This document shows positions 1 through 24,764 of a DNA stretch of 64,000 bases, piece by piece. This DNA is from Sphaeroforma sirkka (lineage: Eukaryota; Opisthokonta; Ichthyosporea; Ichthyophonida), in the NCBI GenBank assembly GCA_001586965.3, contig LUCW03001636.1, positions 15,001 through 79,000 on the forward strand. The letters run 5' to 3'. The notes under the pieces are model-generated. The model was not told the origin of the DNA, searched no databases, and saw nothing but the letters and a program-made list of their open reading frames with translations. The translations under genes were made by a program, and so were the position numbers. Each line of letters opens with the position of its first letter. Position 1 is the stretch's first letter.

Positions 1-167
1 ACCTCGTCTGCAGGCTTAGATTTGAGCACGGATTCGTAAATCTGAAAGTTGGATACGCATCTTGGCTTGAGGACAGAGCAGTACGCATGTACATGTGTGT
101 ATCATGTATATAGTGCATATATATGAGTACTGTTGCATATTCCTGTATGGCTGAGTATCGATTTGAG

Positions 168-226
<59 letters not shown>

Positions 227-592
227 CATACATAAATACATACATACATAAAATACATATGCACATACACATACACATGCCATCGCATACATACATACAT
301 ACATACATACATACATACATGCACATACATACATACATGCATTACATACATACATCACATACATACATACATACATACATGCGTGCATGCATGCGTACAT
401 ACGCATGCACATACATACATACACATATTGCATGCAGCATATGCCAAACATACGTACGTACATACGTACATGGGCATACACATACATACATACATACATA
501 CATCCATCCATGCCATACATACATACATACATACATACATACATACATACATACATACATTACGTACATACACGTGACTGCGTGCGTAATGC

Positions 593-660
<68 letters not shown>

Positions 661-753
661 TATGCGTATACATATACATATATATATGCATATACATATA
701 CATATACATATACATACATATATGTATATATATATATATATATATGTGTGTGA

Positions 754-789
<36 letters not shown>

Positions 790-3372
790 ATATAGATGTA
801 TATATATATATATATATATATATAATTGTGGGTATTCCTCTGCCTCTGTGCACGTACAATACTCATTCAGCATACTAATCCTTAATACAGCCCAGACCCT
901 AACCTCATTCAACATTCATATCGCCAATTCTCGAGACAAAGACAAGAACAACGAACAAGAATAACATACATGCTTGGCACCACCATAGTTGCCCTGTGTA
1001 TGCTCTAGTACACCCTTCTGTAGTGTGATGGTAGCTATTTCTTCGTCTATGTCCCCTTCCTCAAAGCCCTCGTCAAGGAGTGACGTCCTGCAGAGGTCCA
1101 CTGCTTGTCTTAGGTATTCCTGTATGAAAAACAGACAAACAACAAGCACTGTAACGGATTGTTTCAAGTATGGTGCCCATCAGACGTGTGTATACATAGA
1201 ACGTATAGATGTGTATACAGATACGTATTAATGTATAAGCACACGCAGATATATTTTCATATATACATAGAGAACTAATATATATATATATATAATTTAA
1301 CAATATAAAAGACTGCATAAGCTATTCTATGTGGCATGGAATTCATCCATATGCACATACGAAGGCATACAAACATAAGTATCTGAACTACAACCTCAAT
1401 GCACCCATGCACCACTCCTCATACTCAAACACATCTCTCCACAACAATACCCAAACCATCAAACCCCTAAACCCTAAACCTTAAACCCTAGCGCAACATC
1501 TACCATACCTCGGCACGGGCAAAGTCTCCACAGGCCATAGCCTTACAAGCCAAGTTGTAGTGAGCCTCGTAGCTACCAGCCACAGGCAGCTCGTCTACTG
1601 CACTGTGCGGCACCACTTTACCAAACACCGCAGCCCCCGCGGTGGCTGCATAGTAGTTGGTCATACGCTCGGACTGGGTATGCGCTTCATTATCGTCTCT
1701 GGAAAGTGAGAGGCGACGACTTACAATGTAGGTAAATATGCATATGCATATATATAGACAGGTGTATGTGTTGTGTGTTGTGAATAGATCTGGCATCCGT
1801 GAACAAAAGCTAAGCCTGCGTCTGCATCTAGTCATGACAAATACGTTGCCAGATGCAGCGTCCGTTTGGGAGATAAGCCATAATAAAGATGCTAACCCAT
1901 GTGTTGAAAATTTTTTGTATACTTCTCGGTGATATACAGGCCTTTGTGCTAGGTACAGCATTTATAATCCCAAACACGTGCCAGAAATCACCTACCAGGA
2001 CTTGCGCATACACACACCGACAAACAAGCACGTAGACACAAGCACACTACCTTGTAACAAGCAGACACGCAGCAACGATAACGAACACCACGGCTGCAGA
2101 ATAGGAATTTTACTGTACTATATGCGAGTGATACTCATATGTTAGACATACTACCGAGTGTACTATATAAACTATTAAGTGTACTATATATTCTATTGAG
2201 AGTACTAAATCTATTATTCAGTGCACCATATAGAGTATCAAGTGTACTATTGCTATACATACTATCAAGCGAACTATACATACTATCAAGTGTACCATTG
2301 CTATACATACTATCAACCGAACTATATAGACTATCAAGTGTACCATTGCTATACATACTATCAAGCGAACTATATATACTATCAAGTGTACTATTGTTAT
2401 ACATACTATCAAGCGAACTATACATACTATCGAGGATACCATTGCTATACATACTATCAAGCGAACTATATAGACTATCAAGTGTACCATTGCTATACAT
2501 ACTATTAATCGAACTATATATACTATCAAGTGTACTATTGTCATACATACTATCGAGCGAACTATATATACTATCAAGTATACCATTGCTATACATACTA
2601 TTAACCGAACTATATATACTATCAAGTGTACTATTGTCATACATACTATCAAGCGAACTATATATACTATCAAGTATACCATTGCTATACATACTATCAA
2701 GCGAACTATATAGACTATCAACTGTACCGTTGCTATACATACTATCAAGCAAACTATATGTACTATCAAGTGTACTATTGTTATACATACTATCAAGTGA
2801 ACTATATATGCTATCAAGTATACCATTGCTATACATACTATCAAGTGAACTATATAGACTATCAAGTGTACCGTTGCTATACATACTATCAAGCAAACTA
2901 TATGTACTATCAAGTGTACTATTGTTATACATACTATCAAGTGAACTATATATGCTATCAAGTATACCATTGCTATACATACTATCAAGTGAACTATATT
3001 GACTATCAAGTGTACCATTGCTATACATACTATCAAACGAACTCTATATACTATCAAGTGTACTATTGTTATACATACTATCAAGTGTACTATTGTTATA
3101 CATACTATCAAGCGAACTTTATATACTATCAAGATTACGATATGTATAACAAGTGCACTACATATCCTACCAAGCGTACTAACATATACGATACATGGAA
3201 AGTTGATCGCCATGTTGAGTCAACCTTCAGTGTACTACACAGTGCCATGAATTTCAGATATCTAACTCGTACGGCATGTGCGGAAAGGGTCTGTGTGTGA
3301 GGTGGGTATCACACATGGGGATGTGTGCAGAGGTATGTACACATATATGCAACCTATACTATACATATATAT

Positions 3373-3458
<86 letters not shown>

Positions 3459-3561
3459 CAAAACACACACACACACACACGCACACATACATACATACAT
3501 AAATACATAAGGGCATACGTATGTACATACATACATACACATACATACATACATACATACA

Positions 3562-3595
<34 letters not shown>

Positions 3596-3630
3596 CATAC
3601 ATACATACATACTTACTTACATACCTACAT

Positions 3631-3710
<80 letters not shown>

Positions 3711-5209
3711 TACATCTCAGCTGTGCATATGGTAGAGTAGAGGCCGGCTGCCACATCGTACTGCTCCGCACGGTACAATATCTGTGCCTTGAGCTCAGAC
3801 AGGTCGTAGTCGGGAGTGGGTTGGGCTGAGTTGGCATCCACGATAGACAGCGCCTCATCCAGACGGAACAGCCGGTACAGGCAGTAAGCTCTCTGTAAAC
3901 CAAGTTTACAACAAAGTTTATAAGCAAGTTCACAAACAAGTTTATACACGGGATATGAATGTTCAATTTTGTGTTTGCATGTAATTGTCCGGCGATGGCA
4001 GACCTTTCCATTCGGATGCATGAAAACTATAGGCTGACACGGTACTATATACATTTACCATCAACTATAAATAGAAGTCTCGTCCAAGCAAACCGTAGGA
4101 AAAGATCTGTACACTTTATGTAAACCACGTATATACAAGTGTCTTTATCAACCACGTTTGAAGTTTTATAAACCACGTTTATATACGAGTCGGTTGATGT
4201 TACGATACAGAAAGGCAGTGAGCCTCATGCGAACAAAAAATGTCTAGCCAGTCCAAAGATTGATTGTATGTAAATCAAATACATCTGCGTGACATCCGTT
4301 ATATGCACAGGAATGAGGACGATTGGGAATATTTTATACAGGCATGTCAACAATTACCTACTTCCAATAGAGAATGCGCGGAGCACCATCCTCCCTACCT
4401 ATGTCCCTAGCTAAACTAAAGTGGTCTGTGTGTAGCTATTTCAGTATTTGTGCATTCATGATGCATACATGCTACAACACGAGTGCCGTATAGGTCATAC
4501 ACTATACTCACAAGCATACTCATACCTACAAACAAGCACACCCTGCACCCGAATAAACGGTTTTAGGGCTGAAAACCCCCTAACCCTACATGCTACTGGT
4601 CACGTATACATACCACACCACACAGAACAGGGCCACGCACCCCACATACTTGAAAGACGAAATGATTTGCCCACTTTGTGTTGGAGTCCATGAGCTCCAG
4701 CGCCCCCTCGAATTGATTCAGATTCACCAGACAGTACAACTTAGCCACCACCACCTCGACATCATCAGGCGTTTTCAAGGACACTGTTATATAGGAGAGA
4801 AGGATAGCGTTAGAGCTAGCTTGGGATTGGAAAGGAAAGATGTACAAACAGAAGAGATTTGGATTGATGTATCGCCACGGGTGATAGCTGAGATTATTCG
4901 GGTTGGGCATGCAATACCACACCCACATCTATCGATTACAGTGTATATAAAAATATATGGATCGAAAGATGAATGGTGTGGAGAATATGTAGATAGAACA
5001 AAAACATAACTACGAATACCCATGATAAATAACCATGTACGTTCTAATGATAGGATATACGTATACACGTATAGATACAAGTAAAAAACTATAAAACTAA
5101 ATAAATACAGCTATATATATATATATATGCATAAGTAGGTATATATACATAAAATATATATATTTGTATAACTATATGTATGTCTGTAAATCAATATTTA
5201 TACTTACAA

Positions 5210-5264
<55 letters not shown>

Positions 5265-5836
5265 ATTATATATACATATATATATGTATCATTTATATAT
5301 ATTTATCATTTTATTATATAATACATGTATATATAATAATATATATATAACAATATATATATATACATATATATATTATATACATATATTATATTATTAA
5401 TATTGCCATGTACATATATATATATATATATGTATAATACGTATATACATATTGGGATAAAATATATTATGTATATATGTACGTAATACATATAATCATA
5501 TGTATACATAGCATAATCAACATATGTAATATTAATACAATGCATGCTATATATATATGTACATACATGTTGTATATATATGTATACGCAATATAATAAT
5601 ATATATATATATATTATATATATTATATTATATATATATATATATTACATATGTGGATATTTATCTATATATTTTTATTACATAATAACCATATATTATG
5701 ATGATCCATATACATGTAGATGGGATATATATATATAATATACATAGCATGTATGACATACATATTATTGATGATGATATGATGTGTGTGTGTGATGTGT
5801 GTGTGTGTGTGTGTGTGTGCGTGATGTGTGTATATG

Positions 5837-5914
<78 letters not shown>

Positions 5915-6096
5915 GTATATATATATGTGTGCGTATATATATAATATATATATATATAACTCAAAACATGTATATCTATAACATTCAAACACATACACTC
6001 TCGGGCATGTCGGATAGCTGCATCGAAGTTCTCTGAATTGATGTCGTTTTGTATCTTAGTCCAGAGATTGGTAACCTCCACATTGGGATTGGCCAT
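1..6096 (-). CDS. SRP72: Signal recognition particle subunit SRP72 (partial, 3' end outside window)
   Basis: SRP72 is the TPR-rich protein subunit of the signal recognition particle; it binds SRP RNA with SRP68 in the cytoplasm. Six exons join in phase: 6096-5997, 4783-4650, 3892-3714, 1698-1509, 1119-970 and 41-1. All introns are GT-AG with donors such as GTATGT and GTAAGT. The start ATG at 6096 gives [18 protein letters not shown], matching the SRP72 N-terminus; an in-frame ATG lies slightly upstream. Later landmarks are a TPR segment ([19 protein letters not shown]), [53 protein letters not shown] and [13 protein letters not shown], in the order and spacing of animal SRP72. About 264 residues are present; the C-terminal RNA-binding part is missing because the window ends. 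Introns hold microsatellites and a 48-bp minisatellite. The family call comes from memory of human SRP72, not a search. Confidence 0.85.
165..835. repeat. Compound microsatellite in an SRP72 intron
   Basis: Successive blocks of (TG)n, (ATAC)n and (TA)n lie in the intron between the 970-1119 and 1-41 exons of SRP72. They create long open frames of HTHT, YIHT and IYIY type on both strands, which are not genes. Confidence 0.95.
1463..1491. repeat. Short CCCTAAA telomere-like array
   Basis: About four CCCTAAA-type units, one of them varied to CCTTAAA, sit 20 bp from the 5' splice site of the SRP72 exon 1509-1698. Single or double units recur near 17492-17516 and 42438. Confidence 0.7.
2140..3140. 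repeat. 48-bp intronic minisatellite (about 19 copies)
   Basis: The unit is a 27-bp half (ACTATCAAGTGTACCATTGC then TATACAT) plus a 21-bp half (ACTATCAAGCGAACTATATA then G). It repeats about 19 times inside the SRP72 intron 1699-3713. The period is a multiple of three, so frames stay open on both strands for nearly 1 kb, reading for example as an [16 protein letters not shown] repeat on the minus strand. I treat these frames as by-products. Confidence 0.9.
3365..3706. repeat. (TA)n, (CA)n and (ATAC)n microsatellites
   Basis: Two long (TA)n blocks flank (CA)n and (ATAC)n tracts. The right-hand (TA)n ends only a few bases from the 5' splice site of SRP72 exon 3714-3892. Confidence 0.95.
3893..4649. 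other. SRP72 intron, mostly unique sequence
   Basis: Intron between exons 4650-4783 and 3714-3892. Between 3900 and 4190 it holds several variants of a CAAGTTTACAAACAAGTTTA / AACCACGTTTATAT motif. I see no gene on either strand. Confidence 0.5.
5100..5965. repeat. AT-rich microsatellite block in the first SRP72 intron
   Basis: Nearly continuous (TA)n, ATAT-rich sequence and (TG)n, with a (ATGT)n patch near 5902. It ends about 30 bp before the first SRP72 5' splice site. Confidence 0.9.
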
Positions 6097-6630
6097 TGTA
6101 ATGGAGTGCCAAGACATACGCCTTCTATCACTCCAGGAAGACGTATAGTCACCGAGCTTTACGGACAACACGCTTCTAACGTTCTTTTTAAATACAACAA
6201 GGTGAGTATAATAACACGCTTACGTTCTTTAAAAGTAAACAAGGTACTGTAAATATACGTGTATTTATATGTACTGTAAATATGTAAATATATAGTACGC
6301 GAGTGATGGGAAAATAATGAGAATGGCACAGAATAACAAACGACTCATCGCCAAACAAGACATTACGTCACGTGGATTAAAAGTCGATGACGTATTGATA
6401 CAGGTGGCGGATTAATCATACCAATGACGAACCCTTTTTTTCAATACTGCAGCTCATAGCCTTCTAAATAGTATGTACCTAGAAGGCTATGTACAGCTAT
6501 CGATATTATTTTAGTATGTAAATATAAATAAGGTTCGAAGACGTACTCGTAGTACATAACAAATAGTATTCATTCACTTGACGTGCCTGGTTATTGCGCA
6601 ACGACAGTAGTATAGTATTGTTTACTCGTC
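6097..6630. promoter_or_regulatory. Probable bidirectional promoter between SRP72 and the 6631 gene
   Basis: 534 bp separate two divergent start codons. A TTACGTCACGTGG block at 6363-6375 overlaps a CRE-type site with a CACGTG E-box, and a second TGACGTAT lies at 6388-6395. Two similar segments ending in AACAAGGTGAG and AACAAGGTACTG lie at about 6177-6250; the first has a good plus-strand 5' splice site, so an untranslated first exon of the right-hand gene is possible. Confidence 0.5.
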
Positions 6631-18510
<11,880 letters not shown>

Positions 18511-18896
18511 TCTGCCAGTGCTGCGGCAGCTATGTACAAGTCGTTGTTCAGAAATCGACGATCGTTGACTGCCATTTTGGGAATTGTTGGAATATTATAA
18601 TAGGGATCGTATTGATGTCCGGAAGCTTCAATATGTCTCTCCGGACCCGATTTGTTGCGTGCATATCTTAAGTGCTAAGCTGGCCAGCAGTCGCAGACTT
18701 GTGGTACCCCCCCCCCCTCCCATTTCTCATTCCCACCTTTCAGGCTGCGCTCATCTATTCCGTACATCCGAGCACCGGCGTTGCATACCTACTCACGCAA
18801 CACATCTCCTTCTCTGCTCTTGTTCTAAAAATAGCCATTCAACCCGTTCGGGTGCAGTCGTGGTGTGAGAGTGTGGGTATTCCAGTGAGTGGCGCA
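18511..18896. other. Short intergenic gap between two plus-strand genes
   Basis: 386 bp lie between the TGA of the upstream gene and the chosen ATG of the next. It contains a C-run at 18710-18717 and T/C-rich sequence. The frame of the downstream gene is open upstream from about 18672 (AALIYSVHPSTGVAYLL), so a longer N-terminus cannot be excluded. No AATAAA is seen for the upstream gene. Confidence 0.4.
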
Positions 18897-19405
18897 ATGG
18901 ACTTCTCATTCGCTCAACAGACCGATGCCGTGCGAGTACCGAACTTCCTGTCGGCTGACGATATCACAGCCATCCACACAGCCGCAGAGGTGTCTAGTAG
19001 GCGAGGTAGGTGTATTTAAATGGGTAGTAAACGAGGTAGGTGATGAGTAGTAGGTGAGGTAGGTGTATTTAAATGGGTAGTAGGCGAGGTAGGTGTATTT
19101 AAATGGGTAGTAAACGAAGTAGGTTTGAGTAGTAGGTGAGGTAGGTGTATTTAAATGAGTAGTAGGTGAGGTAGGTGTATTCAAATGGGTAGTAGGTGAG
19201 ATAGATGTATTTAAATGGGTAGTAGGTGAGGTAGGTGTATTTAAATGGATCTGTGCCACATGCCGAGGTATGTTTCTACGCCACTTATTCTGGTGCTCAT
19301 ATGTTGCTCCTCTGTGCCTAACCCCCAATCTCTGTCTCAGTGTATCTGCAAGTCTGTGGTCACCATTCACGAATGCATACAATATACTGTATACTGCTGG
19401 TTGGG

Positions 19406-19441
<36 letters not shown>

Positions 19442-20055
19442 CCAACAGGTCTGTGTATGTGTGTTCGATGGCATATTCATGAATATTTCCTTACACATGT
19501 GTGGTATACCTATCCTACACTTTCCGTCGTGCACTAGGTGCCGGGGTAGAAGTCCGGAAGAAAGGATCGTGGCATGTGGTGTATCTACAGACATACGGAC
19601 TATTCACCGAGCTCTTGCCAGGCCTAAGGGAGCGTGTGCTTGCTCAGGCAAAGCTCACTAGTGCGGCACAGGGATGGGGTCTACTGGATGGCGACGACAG
19701 GTGTGTATAAGTGTATACATAGGTACTACGAGTGGGTCTGTATATATACGTGTGGTGTTTTTTTATGGCCAGTTTAGAGCGCTCTCGGTGCTGTGCTGTA
19801 TCCTTGATTGCATATCATTTTCTGTATAGAACGGTATGTGTGTTGGCGAGCTCGATATTGTGTTCATCCCGTGCAACTACTTCTAAGCGACTCGAAATGA
19901 AGCGCATACATGTGCTTGCTTCTCATGCCCGCCACTGGACAAAAAAGATTCATCTCTGACGGAAACAACCAATATTTGCATACTCAAATATACATCTATA
20001 TATATATATATGTATGTATGTATGTATGTTTGCATGTATGTATGTAATATGTATG

Positions 20056-20090
<35 letters not shown>

Positions 20091-20144
20091 GTGATGATGA
20101 TGTGTGTGTGTGTGTGTATATGCATCTATGTATCTATATATATA

Positions 20145-20213
<69 letters not shown>

Positions 20214-20226
20214 TATATATATGGCA

Positions 20227-20313
<87 letters not shown>

Positions 20314-22482
20314 CATAATGTATATATATATATATATGCATGCACATATATACATATATACACACACACATATATATACATGCATATAATATATATATGT
20401 GTGTGTGTGTGTGCGTGTTTAAGCATATATGAATATGAATATGAATATGTATATATATATATTCATTTTTTTATATTTATATTAATATTTATATTTAAAT
20501 AAACATTGCATCGAAACAGTAAATACGGGGTGCGTGTGGCAGAGTACCACAAGATGGAGATGCATGGTGCATTGCCTGATCCGAGACACTATGATTTAGA
20601 CTCACTGGTTACAATCGACATGATGCTGGCTGCTCCTGGAAAAGACTACGAAGGTACATAAACCCTAGTGTGTAGTTGACTGCGTACCTGGTATGGACAG
20701 ACTGTCTGTGTAGATAATATGTATTTGAATGCTCTTTAGAAAGTCACGTTTGCGACTTGTATCGGAGCTGAGTCTCAGTGCAAGTTATGCGTGTGCCCGT
20801 GTGTGTCTCTGTAGTTGAACATTCAAAACTGTACTATGTTTATTTCAACTCTGTGTGTGAACCTGCTTTATTGGTAATCCTGTGTAGCTACGCGAAACAC
20901 CTTGCAGTGACTACACATTGACTTTTCAGAGTGTATATGTTCACGGTGATCTGTGAGGATCGTGTGTGCCTTAATGTGAACTCGTGTGTCAATCAAACTA
21001 CATCGCATACGCTAGCTGAACACTTTAGGAAGGAAGTGTTCGGTTTCTCACATTCAGACACATGTGTAGTTTTGGTGCATTCGATGCTCATCATCTACAT
21101 ACATCTGTTGATTCGTTTATCGCGTGCTTGCGAGTATTCTCAAGCGTCCATACCTTACTGGGACAGTCTGTCATCCTTAGATGCATTGACATCTTTGTGC
21201 GTACAGAGAATTTTTTTCATTTAATCAGTACTGTTTTAATCTGCCTGTGCTTTTTGGTGTCGCAATTTCCCAAGGTGTGAGGAGTTCAGTATGGTGATCT
21301 TGTGTCTTTCATATTGTACTGTACTTGTATCTCATCAAATGAGTTCATTTCCAATTATAGATTCGGTGTGTACGCCATGAGTTGGCGATCATACTATATC
21401 CACAGGGTTCATAGCAAACAACTTCAAGCATCCCTTTCTCACAAGTAGGTTAAAGTACCGCAGACCACCACGACTGGTCGCTCTTAACTTATTCAGTTCA
21501 TTATATATACCCACAGGAGGCCACCTGCAAACAGAGGAGGCCGATCGTTCCATAGTGCGTCCTAAATTTGAACGTGGCGACGCCGTGGTGTTTGTCAGTC
21601 ACAAACCTCACCATGTGACACCCGTCACTGAGGGAATCAGGAACGTGCTTGTAGTCGAGGTGAGTGACTATCGAGCAGACTGGTGCGGTGGTATATATGA
21701 ATAACTAGTAGGGCACGTGGTTACACTGTGTCTATACTCTATACTGCGTGCTGTGCTTTTATGTGGTCATTTTGTACAACACTGTACGCTATTGAATATC
21801 TCAACGAATGCGAATAGACACGTAGCCCCGCATTCAACATAGATCAGTTGTAGTCTCCCGATCAAATATATCCCAATTCTGTCAACACAGTTGTACGTAC
21901 TATCGTAAATGATTCAATTACGATGTATGTGTGCGCTCATTTTCGATATAACATGGTAGGTAAAGATGTTTGAAATGGTAGGTAAACATGCTCATTCGCC
22001 CGCATCGTATATCAATTTCATCTGAACGCGAGCAGATATGGAAAGGAAGGGATTGTCAGTGCGCACACCGCTGCGGGGCATTTGGTACGAATGTGTGCAG
22101 TAAAGACAGTACAAGCAGAGCATACTCCAATAGCAAACTAGCAGAAAAAGTGAGCCGAGATGTTGAAGGACAGGAAGCTAGATGCAGTACCAATCAGACA
22201 TTGCCATTCAGGCTGGGGTCCGCGCACGAGTCAGAGACGTCATTCCTCAGTTCTTTTCTGAGTGGGCATAAGGATGTCTGTGTTTCGCACTTGCTGTGGG
22301 AACCGTATGAAGAGAGAGGCTGGCAACGTAGCAATCAAAGTACTGATAGAAAACCAGAAATGGAAGGCTCGAATAGTGCCAGTACTGGGCTGGAGACAAC
22401 CAATACTCCCGTGCAAATCATCAAGCCGCCGAAGCTCGACATCGCAGCTGCGGACGATGAAGCCTGGGATGTGTTCGGCTAA
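18897..22482 (+). CDS. 2-oxoglutarate/Fe(II)-dependent oxygenase, prolyl 4-hydroxylase-like
   Basis: Exons: 18897-19005, 19538-19700, 20520-20653, 21517-21659, 22036-22482; all GT-AG and in phase, 996 nt, 331 residues. The fold signature is clear. An HYD motif (HxD iron ligands) follows [11 protein letters not shown] in exon 3. Exon 3 runs into [20 protein letters not shown], the usual strand before the turn. In exon 4, [20 protein letters not shown] supplies the distal iron-binding His and [11 protein letters not shown] the Arg that binds 2-oxoglutarate. Exon 5 adds a Cys-rich [17 protein letters not shown], then a long Ser/Thr/Glu-rich, probably disordered tail ending AWDVFG. No signal peptide is visible in this model, so a cytosolic or nuclear substrate is more likely than secretory collagen; the substrate is unknown. 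The exon 1 donor lies in a tandem array. Confidence 0.8.
18993..19245 (+). repeat. Tandem array containing the first 5' splice site of the oxygenase gene
   Basis: About nine 22-32 bp copies of AGTAGGCGAGGTAGGTGTAT followed by TTAAATGGGT. The first copy is the exon 1 end and donor (CGAG at 19002-19005, GTAGGT from 19006). Most copies keep an AG-GTAGGT donor-like core. Confidence 0.85.
19406..19441. repeat. (TA)n microsatellite
   Basis: Simple repeat in the first intron of the oxygenase gene. Confidence 0.95.
19995..20410. repeat. Long (TA)n, (ATGT)n and (TG)n block
   Basis: Fills most of the intron before exon 20520-20653. Confidence 0.95.
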
Positions 22483-22487
22483 ATAAA
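22482..22487 (+). promoter_or_regulatory. Polyadenylation signal AATAAA
   Basis: AATAAA begins on the last base of the TAA stop of the oxygenase gene (22480-22482), supporting this as the real gene end and implying a very short 3' UTR. Confidence 0.6.
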
Positions 22488-23740
22488 GTTATTAAATAGT
22501 ATAGATACATTGCGCAATTCGTTGGGCAATCAATGACCGGTTTAGTCTAGATCTTTACCTGTCAGACTTCAAATTATTCGCATGATTTGAAATAGAAGTA
22601 TTAGAAATACGAACGGACTCTGCCCGGATCCTCAGTTGACCAACATACCCTGTTGCAAATATATACTAACAGAGGTAATAACACCTACATACTGCAAGAT
22701 CGATTCGCTGTGCCTTCAACATATTGTTATAAATACAAACCCAATTGTACAGCAAGGTCACGGTAGATGATGGACCCGGCGGCTGGGGGGGGGATCTTGC
22801 TTTGTTCATATGGAAGTGGATTCCGCAAGCCGTCAAGTATGTCTCCGGCCAAGCCCCATACGGTTGATGAGAGAGTAGATACGGTGCATGCCCTATGATT
22901 GTGTATTGTTTGTTGCGGAAACTCAGCGCTCATGAGCGCTACAAAATACACTCTTCATACAAACGAGGGTGTTATTGTCGTATCATTCACGTTGAGTGCA
23001 TTGGTCAATACTTTGTATTAAATTTGAAAGTCAGGCGAAGTTGAACCGTATCTTGGAAATCAACCGAATTTAGTTGACGGTTTCTCCTTGGTAAAACACA
23101 TCTACTCTAATACAGCCGTACAAACCATTGTTGGTATCTATCGTAGTCCCAATAATATGCGCTAAATGGCAAATTTGGTCTGTTCTTGTGAATTTGCAGT
23201 TAACGACTGAATCAATTAAGTTGACGATCCAATTAGCGAGGGCCAGTAAAAAGGAAGTTGTAGTACCTCCTTAGACTTGGCTTTCAGCATCAAGATAATA
23301 TACAGTGGCGTGAGCGAGCTTATAGCGGTATCGTATCTGAATTGTAACACGACATGCTCCGTACCGCGAAGATAAAATATCTGTGTCCATCTAGAAAGGA
23401 TCGGCGCTACATTGATGGAAAGATACATTTGCCCTAAATACAACAACTCGCTCACTGTAGGGATGCTCATACTGCTAAGAAGTGTCAACATCAATTTGTA
23501 TTTGATATTACTCGACGAACCGACACAAACGACAACAAAGACGGCCAGATTCTCATAATACTATTCTTACCTTGCGAAGTCTGAGATATATTGGTACCGG
23601 TGGTATTCCTAGTATCTCAGACTTCGGAAGCCAACGATACTATATTGAGTGCATGGAGCGTCGAAGGTCTTGAAAGCAATCGAGTACGGGATACGTTCGA
23701 TATGGGATCCCAAGTGTGCTCCAGCGCCCTCACAACAGGG
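22488..23740. other. Intergenic sequence, no gene recognised
   Basis: Only short open frames. A minus-strand frame at 23216-23494 (SELLYLGQMYLSINVAPILS) is unrecognised. A G-run at 22783-22792 and two TACTATTC/GTATTCC-type echoes near 23560-23615 are the only features seen. Confidence 0.4.
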
Positions 23741-23749
23741 GAGCTGGAT

Positions 23750-24665
23750 ATATGTAACCGAAATATTGTATACCGCCATGGCTTAAACTGATAGAGTGAG
23801 ATAGGCCGAGGGTGTATCGTATTGTCGAATGTCCATGTCGTAGTGTACCATTAAAGCTAGACAGATCCTGAGTGTTTCCTTGGCTACTACTGATAGCTTT
23901 CATCGTGTATGAAATACATATTTCATAGCTAATCAACTACCTGTTTTGCGTTAAATGCTGCTACGTTCAGACGTGTTTTAAGTCGTGTGAGCCGTGTGAC
24001 TTGTCCTGATTCATCCGATTTTGCCTTGAATACCCATCGAGGGGGGAATAGAGATTTTTCCCGTGGTTTTCTGTCAACCTGAGTGAATGCCTTGCGCTGT
24101 ATCACCAAGCTCTCTATCTCCGAACGTGCTGACTCCTCCCAATCGGCTGCGTTTGGCATCTCATATATACCTTTGTATGTTTTCGGTTCCATTGCTGCAG
24201 TTGCTGAATTAACAGTGTGCGTAGTGTCAGAAGATCGTCTCTTGCAGCGGCTATCGTGATACCAGTTGACATTATTTGCATCTATCGCAAGGTCTTGCAG
24301 TTCTCGAGAGACTTTGACCTTCTGCCGTTCTTCTAGCTATGGTTGCTTCGAGATCGTGTTGTGTTTTGGTAGTCAAGTTATTTGTAGTTGTTCTGAGTTA
24401 ATCGACTTTTATGTGGCAGTTGGTTGGGCTCGTTGGCTAAGCATATCTTCCGTTGTCAATGACGTCCGTGCGTCGGTTCGGAAATTGCCATTCTCGATTT
24501 GGAGGAATGCACTGCTGTTCGTAGTGTCTGGTGGTGCGACAGCGGTTGCACATTTGTTGCCTTCCCAGACACTGAATTCGTTTTCGAATATATAGACGTC
24601 TGGGCTTTGTATTTTACGCTAAGGTGATTATGAGAGTGTGGCGTAGTGAATCTCATGAGCATACT
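23750..24665 (-). mobile_element. Ty1/copia retrotransposon fossil (reverse transcriptase start and upstream part)
   Basis: The minus strand carries the start of a copia reverse transcriptase: EPKTYKGIYEMPNAADWEES, then the FPPRWVFKAKSDESG strand, then a TLRICLALMVHYDMDIRQYD-like stretch. A low-complexity S/T/H-rich part lies upstream (to about 24665). It is a fragment, broken in several places, with no LTR recognised. It is clearly old. Confidence 0.75.
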
Positions 24666-24764
24666 CGGGTTGGGCATGCTTTTTGTGACTCCGTCACAGC
24701 GCTTTCATATGTTCCGCCTTCTACGTAATAATGCTATCCAACCCAACACGACTCAGGGCGACGA

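Noticed and set aside
16-915. Many HTHT, YIHT and IYIY open frames
   Set aside because: They are translations of (TG)n, (ATAC)n and (TA)n microsatellites; the same holds for similar frames near 3.3-3.7, 5.2-6.0, 8.7, 9.6-10.3, 12.3-12.8 and 20.0-20.4 kb.
2135-3213. Three ~300-residue repeat-protein open frames on both strands
   Set aside because: They all come from the 48-bp minisatellite inside an SRP72 intron; frames stay open only because the period is a multiple of three.
18741-18896. Upstream in-frame extension of the oxygenase (AALIYSVHPSTG...)
   Set aside because: The frame is open, but it lies in the short gap after the upstream gene's stop and has no clear start context; ATG at 18897 is simpler. 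It is kept as an alternative.
18906-19445. Minus-strand frame with [10 protein letters not shown] repeats
   Set aside because: It is the shadow of the plus-strand donor array of the oxygenase gene.
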